Assembly: GCA_002381185.1 (NCBI GenBank)
Contig: DFOA01000017.1
Coordinates: 62,001 to 126,000, forward strand
Source: Firmicutes bacterium UBA3553
GTDB lineage: Bacteria > Bacillota > Clostridia > Tissierellales > Sedimentibacteraceae
DNA: 64,000 nt
Direction: 5' to 3'
Shown here piece by piece: positions 16,420 to 24,910 of this stretch (its first letter is position 1; every line of letters begins with the position of its first letter). The notes below the pieces were generated by a model. That model was given only the letters and a program-made list of their open reading frames with translations, was not told the DNA's origin and did not search any database. Position numbers and translations under genes: made by a program.

Positions 16420-16934
16420 CAAATTGTTTCTTTGATAGTATTTAGTCCCCTATTTTTTGCCCTGTTAACAGCTTGTCTCGAAATTTGCAATCTGTTTGCT
16501 ATTTCATTATCAGAATATCCGTATACATATTTTAAAATAATTATCTTTTTCTGGAGTTCAGTTAAGTGTGAAAGGTAAGCATTTTCAAAATCGTCTATTT
16601 CATCATAGTAAGGGACATCATTTATAAAGGTGTTTTCATCATCTAAATAAATATATTGAATTTTAGATTTATGATTTTTTAATAAATTCAAATATGTATT
16701 GATAAAAAACTTGTTAGTATAATTTACTACTACACCATCACATTTAGAATTTAAAGCACTAAAATCCGTGTTTTTTATGAATTCTAAAAATCGTATAACA
16801 ATGTCTGTTTCCGCAGTTTCATAATTCAAATTTCTGCTGCACTTCTTTATTTTTGGCAAAAACTTATCATAAAGCTTTAATATTGATTCTTCATCTCCCG
16901 ATTGTGCAGCTCGAAAAAGTAAATATAACTCCAT
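16407..16934 (-). CDS. Sigma-70 family factor, TcdR/BotR/UviA-like
   Basis: A 175-residue small sigma factor with degenerate region 2 (LYLLFRAAQSGDEESILKLY ... LNYETAETDIVIRFLEF) and a clear C-terminal region 4 helix-turn-helix (LQKKIIILKYVYGYSDNEIA then NRLQISRQAVNRAKNRGLN). This layout matches the clostridial group that drives toxin and bacteriocin genes (TcdR, BotR, TetR, UviA) and related mobile-element regulators. AAGGAGGG lies 6 nt before the ATG. Its promoter region carries a TTTACA element inside an inverted repeat, suggesting self-control. Likely targets are the nearby lysis or exoprotein genes; this is inference. Confidence 0.65.
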   Translation of the reverse strand: MELYLLFRAAQSGDEESILKLYDKFLPKIKKCSRNLNYETAETDIVIRFLEFIKNTDFSALNSKCDGVVVNYTNKFFINTYLNLLKNHKSKIQYIYLDDENTFINDVPYYDEIDDFENAYLSHLTELQKKIIILKYVYGYSDNEIANRLQISRQAVNRAKNRGLNTIKETICEIK

Positions 16935-16967
16935 ATTATTCCCTCCTTATAAAAAATCCGTTTGGAT

Positions 16968-17011
16968 ATTAAGGACAAGTTGAAAAGGTAATCTGTAAAC
17001 CTGTCCTTAAT
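16968..17011 (-). promoter_or_regulatory. Inverted repeat overlapping candidate sigma promoter
   Basis: ATTAAGGACA (16968-16977) and TGTCCTTAAT (17002-17011) form perfect 10-bp arms 24 bp apart. On the minus strand TTTACA (16999-16994) lies between the arms, and 17 bp on, GTCCTT (16976-16971) lies in the arm. An operator or attenuating stem over the sigma gene promoter is likely. On the plus strand eight T residues follow, so terminator action in that direction is possible. Confidence 0.5.
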
Positions 17012-17044
17012 TTTTTTTACAAGGGGGTGTAATATCGCTTTTTA

Positions 17045-17073
17045 TTGCTTTATAAATTTTTTTATGATATAAT
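17045..17073 (+). promoter_or_regulatory. Sigma-A promoter of dnaX operon
   Basis: TTGCTT (17045-17050), 17-bp spacer, TATAAT (17068-17073), with a short leader of about 30 nt to the dnaX start. Confidence 0.65.
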
Positions 17074-17110
17074 TTTAAAAAATTACCATTATGAGGTCAG
17101 GTGGTTATAA

Positions 17111-18796
17111 TTGTCACATCAAGCTATATACAGAAAATTTCGTCCTAAAACATTTGATGATGTTCTTGGGCAGGAGCATGTTACCAGGACATTGAAAAAT
17201 CAAATATTGACGGATAATATTGCCCATGCGTATCTTTTTAGCGGAATCAGGGGTACAGGCAAGACATCCACAGCAAAAATATTTTCAAGGGCTGTAAATT
17301 GTATTAACAACCATGACGGTAATCCATGCAATGAGTGCGAAATATGTAAAAGTATATTGGATGAAACAAACATGGATGTTATAGAAATGGACGCCGCCTC
17401 CAACAACGGAGTTGAAGATATCAGAGAGTTAAGGGACAAAGTTAAATTTCTTCCTGTAAAAAGCAAATTTAAGGTCTATATAATAGATGAAGTTCACATG
17501 CTTTCAAAAGGTGCGTTCAATGCTCTTCTTAAAACTCTTGAAGAACCGCCCGAGCATTTATTGTTTATACTTGCCACAACTGAGCCTCAAAAAATACCGG
17601 CTACAATATTATCAAGATGTCAGAGATTTGATTTAAAAAGAATTAAAACATCTGTAATTGTAGAGAATATGAAAAAGATATGCGATGAAATAGGTATGGA
17701 ATATGAGGAAAACGCATTAAAACTCATTGCAGCTAATTCAGAAGGTGCCATGAGAGATGCACAGAGCATATTGGACAGATGCCTGTCATTCAATGATGAA
17801 AGGGTTGATTACGAAACAGTAATCAATTTACTTGGAACTGTTAATTATCAGGTTATTTTAGAAGCTGCTAATCACATAATAAACAGAGACATTAAAAAAA
17901 CCATGATATTAGTTGATGACATATTGAACGAGGGAAAAGAAATCACAATTTTTCTGGATGAATTAATAATATGTTTTAGAAATATGCTTATCATTAAAAC
18001 AACAAATTCAACGGATAATTTAATGAGAATATCCGAGGAAGAAGCAGAAGAACTTAAAAAGTCAAGCAGCAATGTTTCTGTTGATGAAATTGTAAAAATC
18101 ATAGAAGAGCTTTCAATCGCACAGTTAGAATGCAAAAGGGCGCTGAATTCAAGGGTTCTTTTAGAAACAAAGCTGATAAAAATGCTTCATTCCATTAATA
18201 ATTCAGGTATGGATGATCTTATCAGCCGGATTGAAGAGTTGGAAAGCAATATTAAAAACAATAGTTTTACAGTAAAACAAACAAAGACGGATATTAAAAG
18301 AAATACAGCTAAAGATACTGAGAAAGCTGTAATTAATCAAACGAAGATGCCTGAACAGGCAGGTTCAGAACATTCTGGAAATCAAGAATTTTCAAATGCA
18401 GAACAGAAAGTTAAGCATTATGATAATAAAAGTGATGAAGCAATTTATAATGCTATTACAAACGGTTGGCAGGAAATACTTAAAAAAGTAAGAAGCGAAA
18501 ATGCCGGACTGCAGGCAATCATACGAGAATCAAGATTATATGAAGTAACAAATAAAAAGGCAGTATTTGAATTTGACCCTAAGTTCACTTTTCACATCAG
18601 TGCTGCAAATCAGCCCAAGAACAGGCAGAAGTTCAAAGAAATTCTAAGCAGTTTTGTAAATGAAGATTGTGAAGTTGAATTTATTATAAAAAAAGAAGAA
18701 AAATCAATTAAGACAAAGCAAACAATAGAAGATGTATATGAAGATCTTAAAAATGAATTTGGCGAAGAAATAGTTGAATTTAAGCAGGAGGATTAA
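17111..18796 (+). CDS. dnaX: DNA polymerase III subunits gamma/tau
   Basis: A 561-residue AAA+ clamp-loader subunit that loads the sliding clamp and ties the replisome together. It has Walker A GIRGTGKT (residues 45-52), the zinc knuckle with Cys64, Cys73, Cys76 and Cys79, Walker B YIIDEVHM, ILATTEPQKIP sensor 1 and the arginine-finger ILSRCQRFD. The low-complexity linker (about 370-440) precedes a tau-like C-terminal domain. The start is TTG at 17111 with AGGTGG 6-7 nt before it. The YbaB gene follows after 2 nt. Confidence 0.97.
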   Translation: MSHQAIYRKFRPKTFDDVLGQEHVTRTLKNQILTDNIAHAYLFSGIRGTGKTSTAKIFSRAVNCINNHDGNPCNECEICKSILDETNMDVIEMDAASNNGVEDIRELRDKVKFLPVKSKFKVYIIDEVHMLSKGAFNALLKTLEEPPEHLLFILATTEPQKIPATILSRCQRFDLKRIKTSVIVENMKKICDEIGMEYEENALKLIAANSEGAMRDAQSILDRCLSFNDERVDYETVINLLGTVNYQVILEAANHIINRDIKKTMILVDDILNEGKEITIFLDELIICFRNMLIIKTTNSTDNLMRISEEEAEELKKSSSNVSVDEIVKIIEELSIAQLECKRALNSRVLLETKLIKMLHSINNSGMDDLISRIEELESNIKNNSFTVKQTKTDIKRNTAKDTEKAVINQTKMPEQAGSEHSGNQEFSNAEQKVKHYDNKSDEAIYNAITNGWQEILKKVRSENAGLQAIIRESRLYEVTNKKAVFEFDPKFTFHISAANQPKNRQKFKEILSSFVNEDCEVEFIIKKEEKSIKTKQTIEDVYEDLKNEFGEEIVEFKQED

Positions 18797-18798
18797 AA

Positions 18799-19149
18799 AT
18801 GAGTAAAGGCAGAAGAATGCCGATGGGTATGCCTGGCGGCGGAAATATGAATAATATGATGAAACAAGTTCAAAAAATGCAGAAACAGATGGAAGATATG
18901 CAAAAAGAACTTGAACAACAAGAAGTTGAAGCAACTGCAGGAGGCGGAGCAGTTACTGTTAAGGTAACAGGCAAGAAGGCCTTGCTGGGAGTTAAAATAG
19001 ATCCTGAAGTAGTAGATAAGGATGATGTTGAAATGCTTGAAGACATGATAGTTGCTGCTATAAACGAGGCATTCAGAAAAGCAGATGAAATGATGGAAAG
19101 TGAAATGAAAAAAGTTACCGGTGGAGTAAATATTCCAGGGTTATTATAA
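18799..19149 (+). CDS. ybaB: YbaB/EbfC family nucleoid-associated protein
   Basis: A 116-residue DNA-binding protein with the family pattern: a Met/Gly-rich start, a coiled Gln/Met/Lys helix (KQVQKMQKQMEDMQKELEQQ), VEATAGGGAVTVKVTGKKAL and a helical end. Conserved between dnaX and recR in most bacteria and linked with recombination and chromosome packing. CAGGAGGATTAAA is its ribosome binding site and overlaps the dnaX end. Confidence 0.95.
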   Translation: MSKGRRMPMGMPGGGNMNNMMKQVQKMQKQMEDMQKELEQQEVEATAGGGAVTVKVTGKKALLGVKIDPEVVDKDDVEMLEDMIVAAINEAFRKADEMMESEMKKVTGGVNIPGLL

Positions 19150-19745
19150 TGGAGCAGTATACACCACCAATTACTAAGCTAATAGAGGAGCTTGCCAAGC
19201 TCCCAGGAATAGGAAGAAAGTCGGCTCAACGGCTTGCTTTTCATATTTTGGACATGAAGGGCGGGGATGTGGTGGAGCTTGCAAAGGCTATAGTTAATGC
19301 TAAGAAACTTACCAGACATTGCAGGATATGCGGCAATCTGGCAGAAGGAGATTCCTGCAGCATATGTGGAAATATCAAACGTGATCATTCAACCATATGT
19401 GTTGTGGAGGATGTCAGAGATATATCGGCAATGGAAAGAACAAAGGAATATAAAGGTGTTTATCATGTTCTTCACGGCACTATATCACCTCTGGAGGGAA
19501 TAGGTCCTGATGAAATTAACATTAAGAACCTTATCACAAGACTTAATTCTGATGTATCTGAGGTCATATTAGCCACAAATCCAACTATTGAAGGTGAAGC
19601 AACAGCAGTATACATATCACGGCTCATAAAGCCAATGGGTATTAAAACAACACGTATAGCCCATGGAATTCCGGTGGGCGGTGATATAGAATATGCCGAT
19701 GAAGTGACTCTCATGAGAGCCATGGAAGGCAGAAGAGAAATGTAA
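19149..19745 (+). CDS. recR: Recombination mediator RecR
   Basis: A 198-residue DNA repair protein that with RecO loads RecA on gaps. It shows the helix-hairpin-helix LPGIGRKSAQRLAFH, a zinc site (Cys58, Cys61, Cys70, Cys73), the Toprim domain ICVVEDVRDI and the C-terminal Walker-like TRIAHGIPVGGDIEYADE block. Its ATG overlaps the ybaB stop by one base (TAATG), so the two are coupled. Confidence 0.97.
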   Translation: MEQYTPPITKLIEELAKLPGIGRKSAQRLAFHILDMKGGDVVELAKAIVNAKKLTRHCRICGNLAEGDSCSICGNIKRDHSTICVVEDVRDISAMERTKEYKGVYHVLHGTISPLEGIGPDEINIKNLITRLNSDVSEVILATNPTIEGEATAVYISRLIKPMGIKTTRIAHGIPVGGDIEYADEVTLMRAMEGRREM

Positions 19746-19774
19746 GTTATTAAAAGTTAATAATAGTGGCAGAT

Positions 19775-19817
19775 AAGGCAGGAGCAAATTTAATATCACA
19801 ATGCTCCTGCCTTTTTA
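19775..19817 (+). terminator. Rho-independent terminator of dnaX-ybaB-recR
   Basis: AAGGCAGGAGCA (19775-19786) pairs perfectly with TGCTCCTGCCTT (19802-19813) followed by T residues. Confidence 0.9.
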
Positions 19818-19861
19818 TAAACTGGTAAAGTTACCGGAAGTTTTTCAATATGGGGGTTGAA

Positions 19862-20327
19862 ATGTTTAAAAAAGCATTGGTATCATACATTGTTATAGGG
19901 GTTATTGTTTTATATTTAATGGTTATTGCTTTAGGCTATACTAATGATTTGGAGACTAAAAGGATTGAATATCAAACATTACGGCTTAGCGGATGGAATT
20001 ATGAATTAAATGAGGTGGAATCTAATAAAGTAAAATTTACTTACACCTTAACTCTTATTAATTATGACAGTAAGGATGATTTCATAAAATTAGTTAAACC
20101 GGACTTTAAAGAAGAGATAGTAAATATTATAGAATATGATGATTATATTGTAGTTAGTTAATAAAGAAATAAAACCTAATGAAGAAATGGGAATTAGTTG
20201 GGACATAATTGTAAATACTGCTGGATTAAAAAATGTAGATGTAAAAGAAATTCGGTCATATTTAACAAGTGTTACTGTCTCAGCCCGAAATCAAAATGCG
20301 TATTATACTTTTTACTCATACAATTAG
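19862..20327 (+). pseudogene. Frameshifted small membrane-anchored protein, unknown function
   Basis: The first part (19862-20161) encodes 99 residues: a hydrophobic helix (ALVSYIVIGVIVLYLMVIAL) and a strand-rich domain. It stops at TAA 20159-20161. Overlapping that stop another frame continues for about 58 codons (VNKEIKPNEEMGISWDIIVN ... TFYSYN) to TAG 20325-20327 with no start of its own, and its composition continues the domain. A single-base indel near 20152-20160 best explains this. The start at 19862 follows GGGGGTTGAA. If there is no frameshift, the 99-residue product alone may be functional. Confidence 0.55.
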
Positions 20328-20342
20328 GTAGATATAAATAAT

Positions 20343-20386
20343 GGCAGGAGTGATTCTCTTCTGTGAAACCAAGGCTGTTTCCTGCC
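20343..20386 (+). terminator. Hairpin after frameshifted gene
   Basis: GGCAGGA (20343-20349) pairs with TCCTGCC (20380-20386) across a 30-nt loop; no T-run follows, so termination here is doubtful. Confidence 0.3.
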
Positions 20387-20433
20387 AAATTTGTGTAAAT
20401 CAGGTTTCTACCCGATTAGTATTAATATGGAAA

Positions 20434-20919
20434 TTATAGATATAGGTCCCAGCGCTCTTCAAAGATAACATCATTTGTCCATGATGTGTTTTTTATTGAT
20501 TCAGTTAACTTAAACCCATAGGAAGCATATAGATGTCTTGCGGCTTCTAATATATTTACTGTCCAAAGAAGAATATGCTTATAACCTTTTTTATTGCTAA
20601 AATCAATTAAAGTTTTCATAAGTTTATGACCTAATCCAATACCGCGAAGTTCGGGCTCAACAAGAAACCAACGCAATTGAGCTGTATCATCACCTGCTTT
20701 GACCAGAGCTATAACCCCTGAAGTGTTTCCGTTAACTTCAACAATCCACATATTTTCTCTGTATTCATCATGATGCTCGTGAAATTTCAATACATATTTT
20801 TCAACATAATCACTGAATTCTTTTGAAAAATTATATTTAGCTTTATACAATTCCCTGTGTCGTGTTATTACATATTCAATATCCTTTTCTTCATATGTTC
20901 TTACAACAACTGAATTCAT
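20434..20919 (-). CDS. GNAT acetyltransferase paired with MarR
   Basis: A 161-residue GNAT-fold N-acetyltransferase. Motif A is LRWFLVEPELRGIGLGHKLM with the R-G-I-G-L-G pyrophosphate loop for acetyl-CoA, and motif B follows with YASYGF. It lies 27 bp downstream of the MarR gene on the same strand. In many bacteria the two domains are fused as a MarR-GNAT protein, so here a split version is likely: the regulator senses a compound the GNAT may acetylate. Substrate unknown. Confidence 0.88.
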   Translation of the reverse strand: MNSVVVRTYEEKDIEYVITRHRELYKAKYNFSKEFSDYVEKYVLKFHEHHDEYRENMWIVEVNGNTSGVIALVKAGDDTAQLRWFLVEPELRGIGLGHKLMKTLIDFSNKKGYKHILLWTVNILEAARHLYASYGFKLTESIKNTSWTNDVIFEERWDLYL

Positions 20920-20946
20920 ACAATTTCTCCCTATGCAAATAAATTT

Positions 20947-21408
20947 CTAACTCTTTTCTTTAGTCGTATCTAACCCTGGTGATAAAGTTTCAATTATAAA
21001 ATGCATTGATTCAATAAGGTGTCCTTTGGCATCATCTGTTAGATTGCATATTAAACCCTCAATTTGGTTGACTGACTTCTCCTCAAGAATTGACAGCACC
21101 TTTTTACCCCTTGGTGTCAGATATAGAAGCAGAGCACGGCCATCATAAGAAGAACTTTTTCTTATAATCAACTCATCAGCCTCGAAACGATTTAAAATTC
21201 TGCTCATGTATCCGCGGTCAACATTCAATTTTTCAATCAGAGCATTGGCCGTACATTCTATGGTTTTATCAATTTCAAGAAGGATGCGAACTTCTGTCAA
21301 AGAATAAGGGCTATCAAGCAGGCTTTGATTCAATAGACCAAGAATATTTGTGTAAAATCGGTTAAAATTCCTGATTTCAGAGATAACAAAATTGTCATCT
21401 GTTCCCAT
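20947..21408 (-). CDS. MarR family transcriptional regulator
   Basis: A 153-residue winged-helix regulator: LTEVRILLEIDKTIECTANA, the recognition helix NVDRGYMSRILNRFEADELI and the wing KSSSYDGRALLLYLTPRGKK. The ATG at 21408 has GGAG upstream and is preferred over 21468, since the operator-promoter (21440-21474) would lie inside the longer frame. It probably represses its own operon with the GNAT gene through that operator. Confidence 0.9.
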   Translation of the reverse strand: MGTDDNFVISEIRNFNRFYTNILGLLNQSLLDSPYSLTEVRILLEIDKTIECTANALIEKLNVDRGYMSRILNRFEADELIIRKSSSYDGRALLLYLTPRGKKVLSILEEKSVNQIEGLICNLTDDAKGHLIESMHFIIETLSPGLDTTKEKS

Positions 21409-21439
21409 AAAATCACTTCTCCAAATGTCATTTTTTTTT

Positions 21440-21474
21440 ATTATAAACAATATAGTTGACAAAGTCAACTATAT
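21440..21474 (-). promoter_or_regulatory. MarR operator palindrome over consensus promoter
   Basis: ATATAGTTGAC (21450-21460) and GTCAACTATAT (21464-21474) form a perfect 11-bp inverted repeat with a 3-bp spacer. On the minus strand the same DNA holds TTGACT (21468-21463), 17 bp, TATAAT (21445-21440), so a MarR dimer bound here would cover the -35 box. Confidence 0.8.
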
Positions 21475-21613
21475 ATTTCTGATTTTTGGTTGTATTTTAG
21501 GAGACAAGCTTGGTAAAAAAGGAGAAATTAGTGATTTAATGGATATTTTGGACAATGTAATTATTTATTGATATAATAATATAAATTCTGAATAACTTGA
21601 GAGGTAAAAAATT

Positions 21614-23920
21614 ATGGAGGGCATAACAAATGAAAAGATAGCAGATATTTCATTTGATATAAGATTATTAGATAAATTAATGGACATTATTTTAATTATA
21701 GATAAGGAGGGCGGCATATTATATGCCAATAAAAGCGCCGTTAAAATCTATGGGTATACCTATAATGAGCTGATTAATATGGATTTTTTTAATCTTATTG
21801 AAAAAGATAATATTGATATTAAAGAATTACTGGAAAAGGATATATCATTAAATATTACCCATTACAGAAAAAATGGCAGCAAATTTAATGCAGGAATTAA
21901 ACCAATATATAAAATTGAGGAATCAATTGTTATCAGTATAGAAAGAACCGATTATTGTTTATATGATATTTTTAGCAATAATACAATCCTCTCGAAATCA
22001 TTAGATATTTTTGATGATGCAATAGTAGTTTTTTCAAGAGATTTTAGTATATTTCTTTGGAGTAAAGGTGCGGAGAAAAAGTTTGGATATAGTCTTGACG
22101 AAGTATTTGGCAAGGATGTAAGCGTATTAATTCCAAATGATAAGATTGAAGAATTTGAAAACAGATTCAGCATTGTGAAACAAGGGAATAATATACAATG
22201 TTATGAGACAAAAAGAAAAGATAAGAACGGCAAGATTTTAGATGTATCTATTTCTGTTTCACCGCTTTTTGACTGCAGTGAAAATTTTAATGGAGTATTT
22301 GCGGTATATAAAGATATTACAGGAGTGGTAGAGCTTACAGATAAGTTAAGAAAATCTGAAGAACGGCTTAGAAATGCACTGGAGGGTGGAAGATTCGGAG
22401 TATGGGATTGGAATGTTGAAACCAATGAATTCTATAACTCTCATCTAATGAATGAAATACTTGGTTATAGTAATAATGAAATAGGAAGTGCAAAAGAGGA
22501 CATGCTCAGCAAGATTCACCCGGAGGACATTCCTAATTTAGAAGATAGAATAAACAGACATTTTAATGGCGAAGATTTTGTTGTTGAATTTCGTATGAAG
22601 TGTAAAAATGAAGTGTATAAGTGGCTAAGGTCAAAAGGAAGAGCAAGTGAATGGTCAGAAGATGGCAGACCCTTAAGAATGATTGGCACCCATGAAGATG
22701 TAACAGATAAAAAATTAATTGAAGAAGAATTAAAAAAAAGATACAAGCAATTAGAAAAACTTAAGGAAGAGGCAGAAAGTGCAAATAAAGCAAAGTCGCA
22801 ATTTTTGGCGAATATGAGCCATGAGATACGTACACCAATGAATGGTATATTTGGAATGGTCCAACTATTAGGAGCAACTGATCTTAACCAGGAGCAGCAT
22901 AAATATGTTGGGTTTTTAAACGAATCATTAAATAACCTTTCTGCCGTTATAGATGATATTTTAGATATATCAAAAATTGAATTAGGAAATATCACTTTAA
23001 ATGAACAGCCTTTTGATTTGAAGAAAACTATAAGCAGCATATATAATAATCTATTAGTTACAGGAAATTCAAAAGGACTGGAAGTTAGTTATTATTTAGA
23101 TCCGGCTATTGATTTTCAAATAGTTAGTGATGAATTAAAATTAAAACAAATATTAAACAATATAATTAACAATGCAGTTAAATTCACCGAAAAAGGATAC
23201 ATTTCTTTTAGGACTGGTATTTTAAGGCAAAGTGAAAAAAGTGTTCAGGTAGAATTTAGAATAAAAGATACAGGCATAGGAATAGATGATTATTTCAAGG
23301 ATAAGCTTTTTCAAAACTTTAGCCAATGTGATACTTCAATAAATAAAAAATATAAAGGTACAGGATTAGGACTTTCAATTTCAAAACAATTAGCAGAATT
23401 ACTTAACGGGAATATTATTTTTAAAAGTAAAAAAGGTGAAGGAAGTACTTTCATATTTACATGTGAATTCAAAAAGTACAACACAATTTCTAAAATATTA
23501 CCTGAGCATTTTAATAACAATCAAAGTAACATCAATTATGCCAAAGAAAATCAACAAGTTACTATTCTATGTGTAGAAGATAATATTATAAACCAAGAGG
23601 TCATAGGGAGTATAATAAAAAGAAAAGGCTACAATTATTTGTCTGCTTACAACGGTAAAGAAGCTTTAAAACTTTTAGAAAACAATAATATCAGTTTAAT
23701 ATTGATGGACATACAAATGTCGGAACTGAATGGATATGAAACAACTGAAATAATAAGAAAGGAACTGGATAAGGAAGGCAGAGTTCCTATAATTGCCATT
23801 ACTGCGTACGCCATGCGTGAAGACGAAGAAAAATGTCTAGCTGCAGGCATGAATGATTATATTTCAAAACCATTTCATTTAGACGAATTTTATAATGTTA
23901 TAGAAAAGCACTTAAAATAG
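21614..23920 (+). CDS. Hybrid histidine kinase with PAS domains and receiver
   Basis: A 768-residue cytoplasmic sensor. Three PAS-like domains (about residues 13-115, 130-245 and 255-375, the last of the PAS_3 kind) are followed by a HisKA domain with phospho-acceptor His403 in ANMSHEIRTPMNG, an ATPase domain (NNAVKFTEKG, DTGIGID, GTGLGLSISK) and a C-terminal receiver with acidic VEDN, phospho-acceptor Asp699 in LMDIQM and Lys in ISKPF. No membrane segment is seen, so the signal is probably internal (redox, ligand). No output gene is adjacent. Confidence 0.93.
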   Translation: MEGITNEKIADISFDIRLLDKLMDIILIIDKEGGILYANKSAVKIYGYTYNELINMDFFNLIEKDNIDIKELLEKDISLNITHYRKNGSKFNAGIKPIYKIEESIVISIERTDYCLYDIFSNNTILSKSLDIFDDAIVVFSRDFSIFLWSKGAEKKFGYSLDEVFGKDVSVLIPNDKIEEFENRFSIVKQGNNIQCYETKRKDKNGKILDVSISVSPLFDCSENFNGVFAVYKDITGVVELTDKLRKSEERLRNALEGGRFGVWDWNVETNEFYNSHLMNEILGYSNNEIGSAKEDMLSKIHPEDIPNLEDRINRHFNGEDFVVEFRMKCKNEVYKWLRSKGRASEWSEDGRPLRMIGTHEDVTDKKLIEEELKKRYKQLEKLKEEAESANKAKSQFLANMSHEIRTPMNGIFGMVQLLGATDLNQEQHKYVGFLNESLNNLSAVIDDILDISKIELGNITLNEQPFDLKKTISSIYNNLLVTGNSKGLEVSYYLDPAIDFQIVSDELKLKQILNNIINNAVKFTEKGYISFRTGILRQSEKSVQVEFRIKDTGIGIDDYFKDKLFQNFSQCDTSINKKYKGTGLGLSISKQLAELLNGNIIFKSKKGEGSTFIFTCEFKKYNTISKILPEHFNNNQSNINYAKENQQVTILCVEDNIINQEVIGSIIKRKGYNYLSAYNGKEALKLLENNNISLILMDIQMSELNGYETTEIIRKELDKEGRVPIIAITAYAMREDEEKCLAAGMNDYISKPFHLDEFYNVIEKHLK

Positions 23921-23946
23921 CAACGTTTACGAATAGTGCCAATAAG

Positions 23947-23984
23947 GACACAGTACTAAATATATAGTTACTGTGTCTTTTTAT
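23947..23984 (+). terminator. Terminator of hybrid kinase gene
   Basis: GACACAGTA (23947-23955) pairs with TACTGTGTC (23969-23977), followed by five T residues. Confidence 0.85.
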
Positions 23985-24028
23985 TAACTAATGTCTAAAT
24001 AAGTCTAATAAAAAAGACATTTGTAAAC

Positions 24029-24057
24029 TTGTATCAATTTAACACATATGGTATAAT
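24029..24057 (+). promoter_or_regulatory. Promoter of TetR regulator with adjoining operator-like DNA
   Basis: TTGTAT (24029-24034), 17-bp spacer, TATAAT (24052-24057). Just downstream, AACAAACGTACGGTAGAC (about 24069-24086) is a partly symmetric sequence resembling TetR-family operators and may allow self-repression. Confidence 0.55.
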
Positions 24058-24101
24058 CAACCTGCCTAACAAACGTACGGTAGACAAGAAGGGACAAGTA
24101 A

Positions 24102-24695
24102 ATGATTAATGAAACAAATGATAAAATAAGATATACTTCGTTCAAGTTTTTTTTGGAGAAAGGTTATGAATCAACGAATATAAGAGATATTTGCAAGGTA
24201 GTTGATATAAAGCCATCTTCTTTATATTTTTATTATAAATCAAAACAAGAATTATTTTTTAGTATTTATGAAGAGATATGGAATAAAAAAATAACGGTTA
24301 TTAAGAAAATAAATGAATTAAATTCAAATAAATCTCCGGATACAAGGTTTGAACTTATGTACAAGCAGCTCATTGAATGCCATGCAAAAAACATTTTAAA
24401 TGAAAAGTTTTTATTAAGATATCACATGTTCCCTGCTGAAGAGATAGCCATGATACTAAAGGACAGATATAAATTCTGGACATATGAGGAATATAAAATA
24501 TTTGCTGATATAATTAATGAATGTATTGAAAAAGGCCTGCTTAATTCACAAAGAAATACAGATGATTATTTTCAGCATTTTAAAAGATTTATGCTGTACC
24601 AGCTAACTGATATGTTGATATATAATATCAAAAAGGATTCAAAAGATCAGGATGAAGCATGGGTGAATTTTTGGAACTATTTTATCTCCGGTTAA
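24102..24695 (+). CDS. TetR/AcrR family regulator
   Basis: A 197-residue regulator. The N-terminal helix-turn-helix is typical (FFLEKGYESTNIRDICKVVD then IKPSSLYFYYKSKQELF); the C-terminal ligand domain is rich in aromatic residues (RYKFWTYEEYKIF). It stands alone before the chemoreceptor gene, 215 bp away; that gap shows no clear promoter or repeat. Target and ligand are unknown. Confidence 0.9.
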   Translation: MINETNDKIRYTSFKFFLEKGYESTNIRDICKVVDIKPSSLYFYYKSKQELFFSIYEEIWNKKITVIKKINELNSNKSPDTRFELMYKQLIECHAKNILNEKFLLRYHMFPAEEIAMILKDRYKFWTYEEYKIFADIINECIEKGLLNSQRNTDDYFQHFKRFMLYQLTDMLIYNIKKDSKDQDEAWVNFWNYFISG

Positions 24696-24910
24696 TGAAA
24701 TAGAAATGTTGTTAAGTAAGGATAAGGAATTTAGATATAACAATTGCTTAGGGATATAAATAAAAATTCAAGATGATATATTTACTTTAAGTTAATGAGC
24801 ATTCAAAGAAAACGGGGGACTAGTAATAATTATTTTAGTTTCAGTAAAATAAATATATTATTTTTTAATTATAGAATACATTAACTAATATTATTATCGG
24901 AGGATATTTA

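Noticed and set aside
10615..17011. Intact prophage
   Set aside because: Only holin and endolysin are phage-like; no capsid, tail, portal, terminase or integrase genes are seen.
17111..18796. Programmed frameshift making a short gamma subunit of DnaX
   Set aside because: No slippery heptamer with following stem was seen in the expected region after the AAA+ domain.
24696..24910. c-di-GMP or other riboswitch before the chemoreceptor
   Set aside because: No conserved core of a known riboswitch could be found in these 215 bp.
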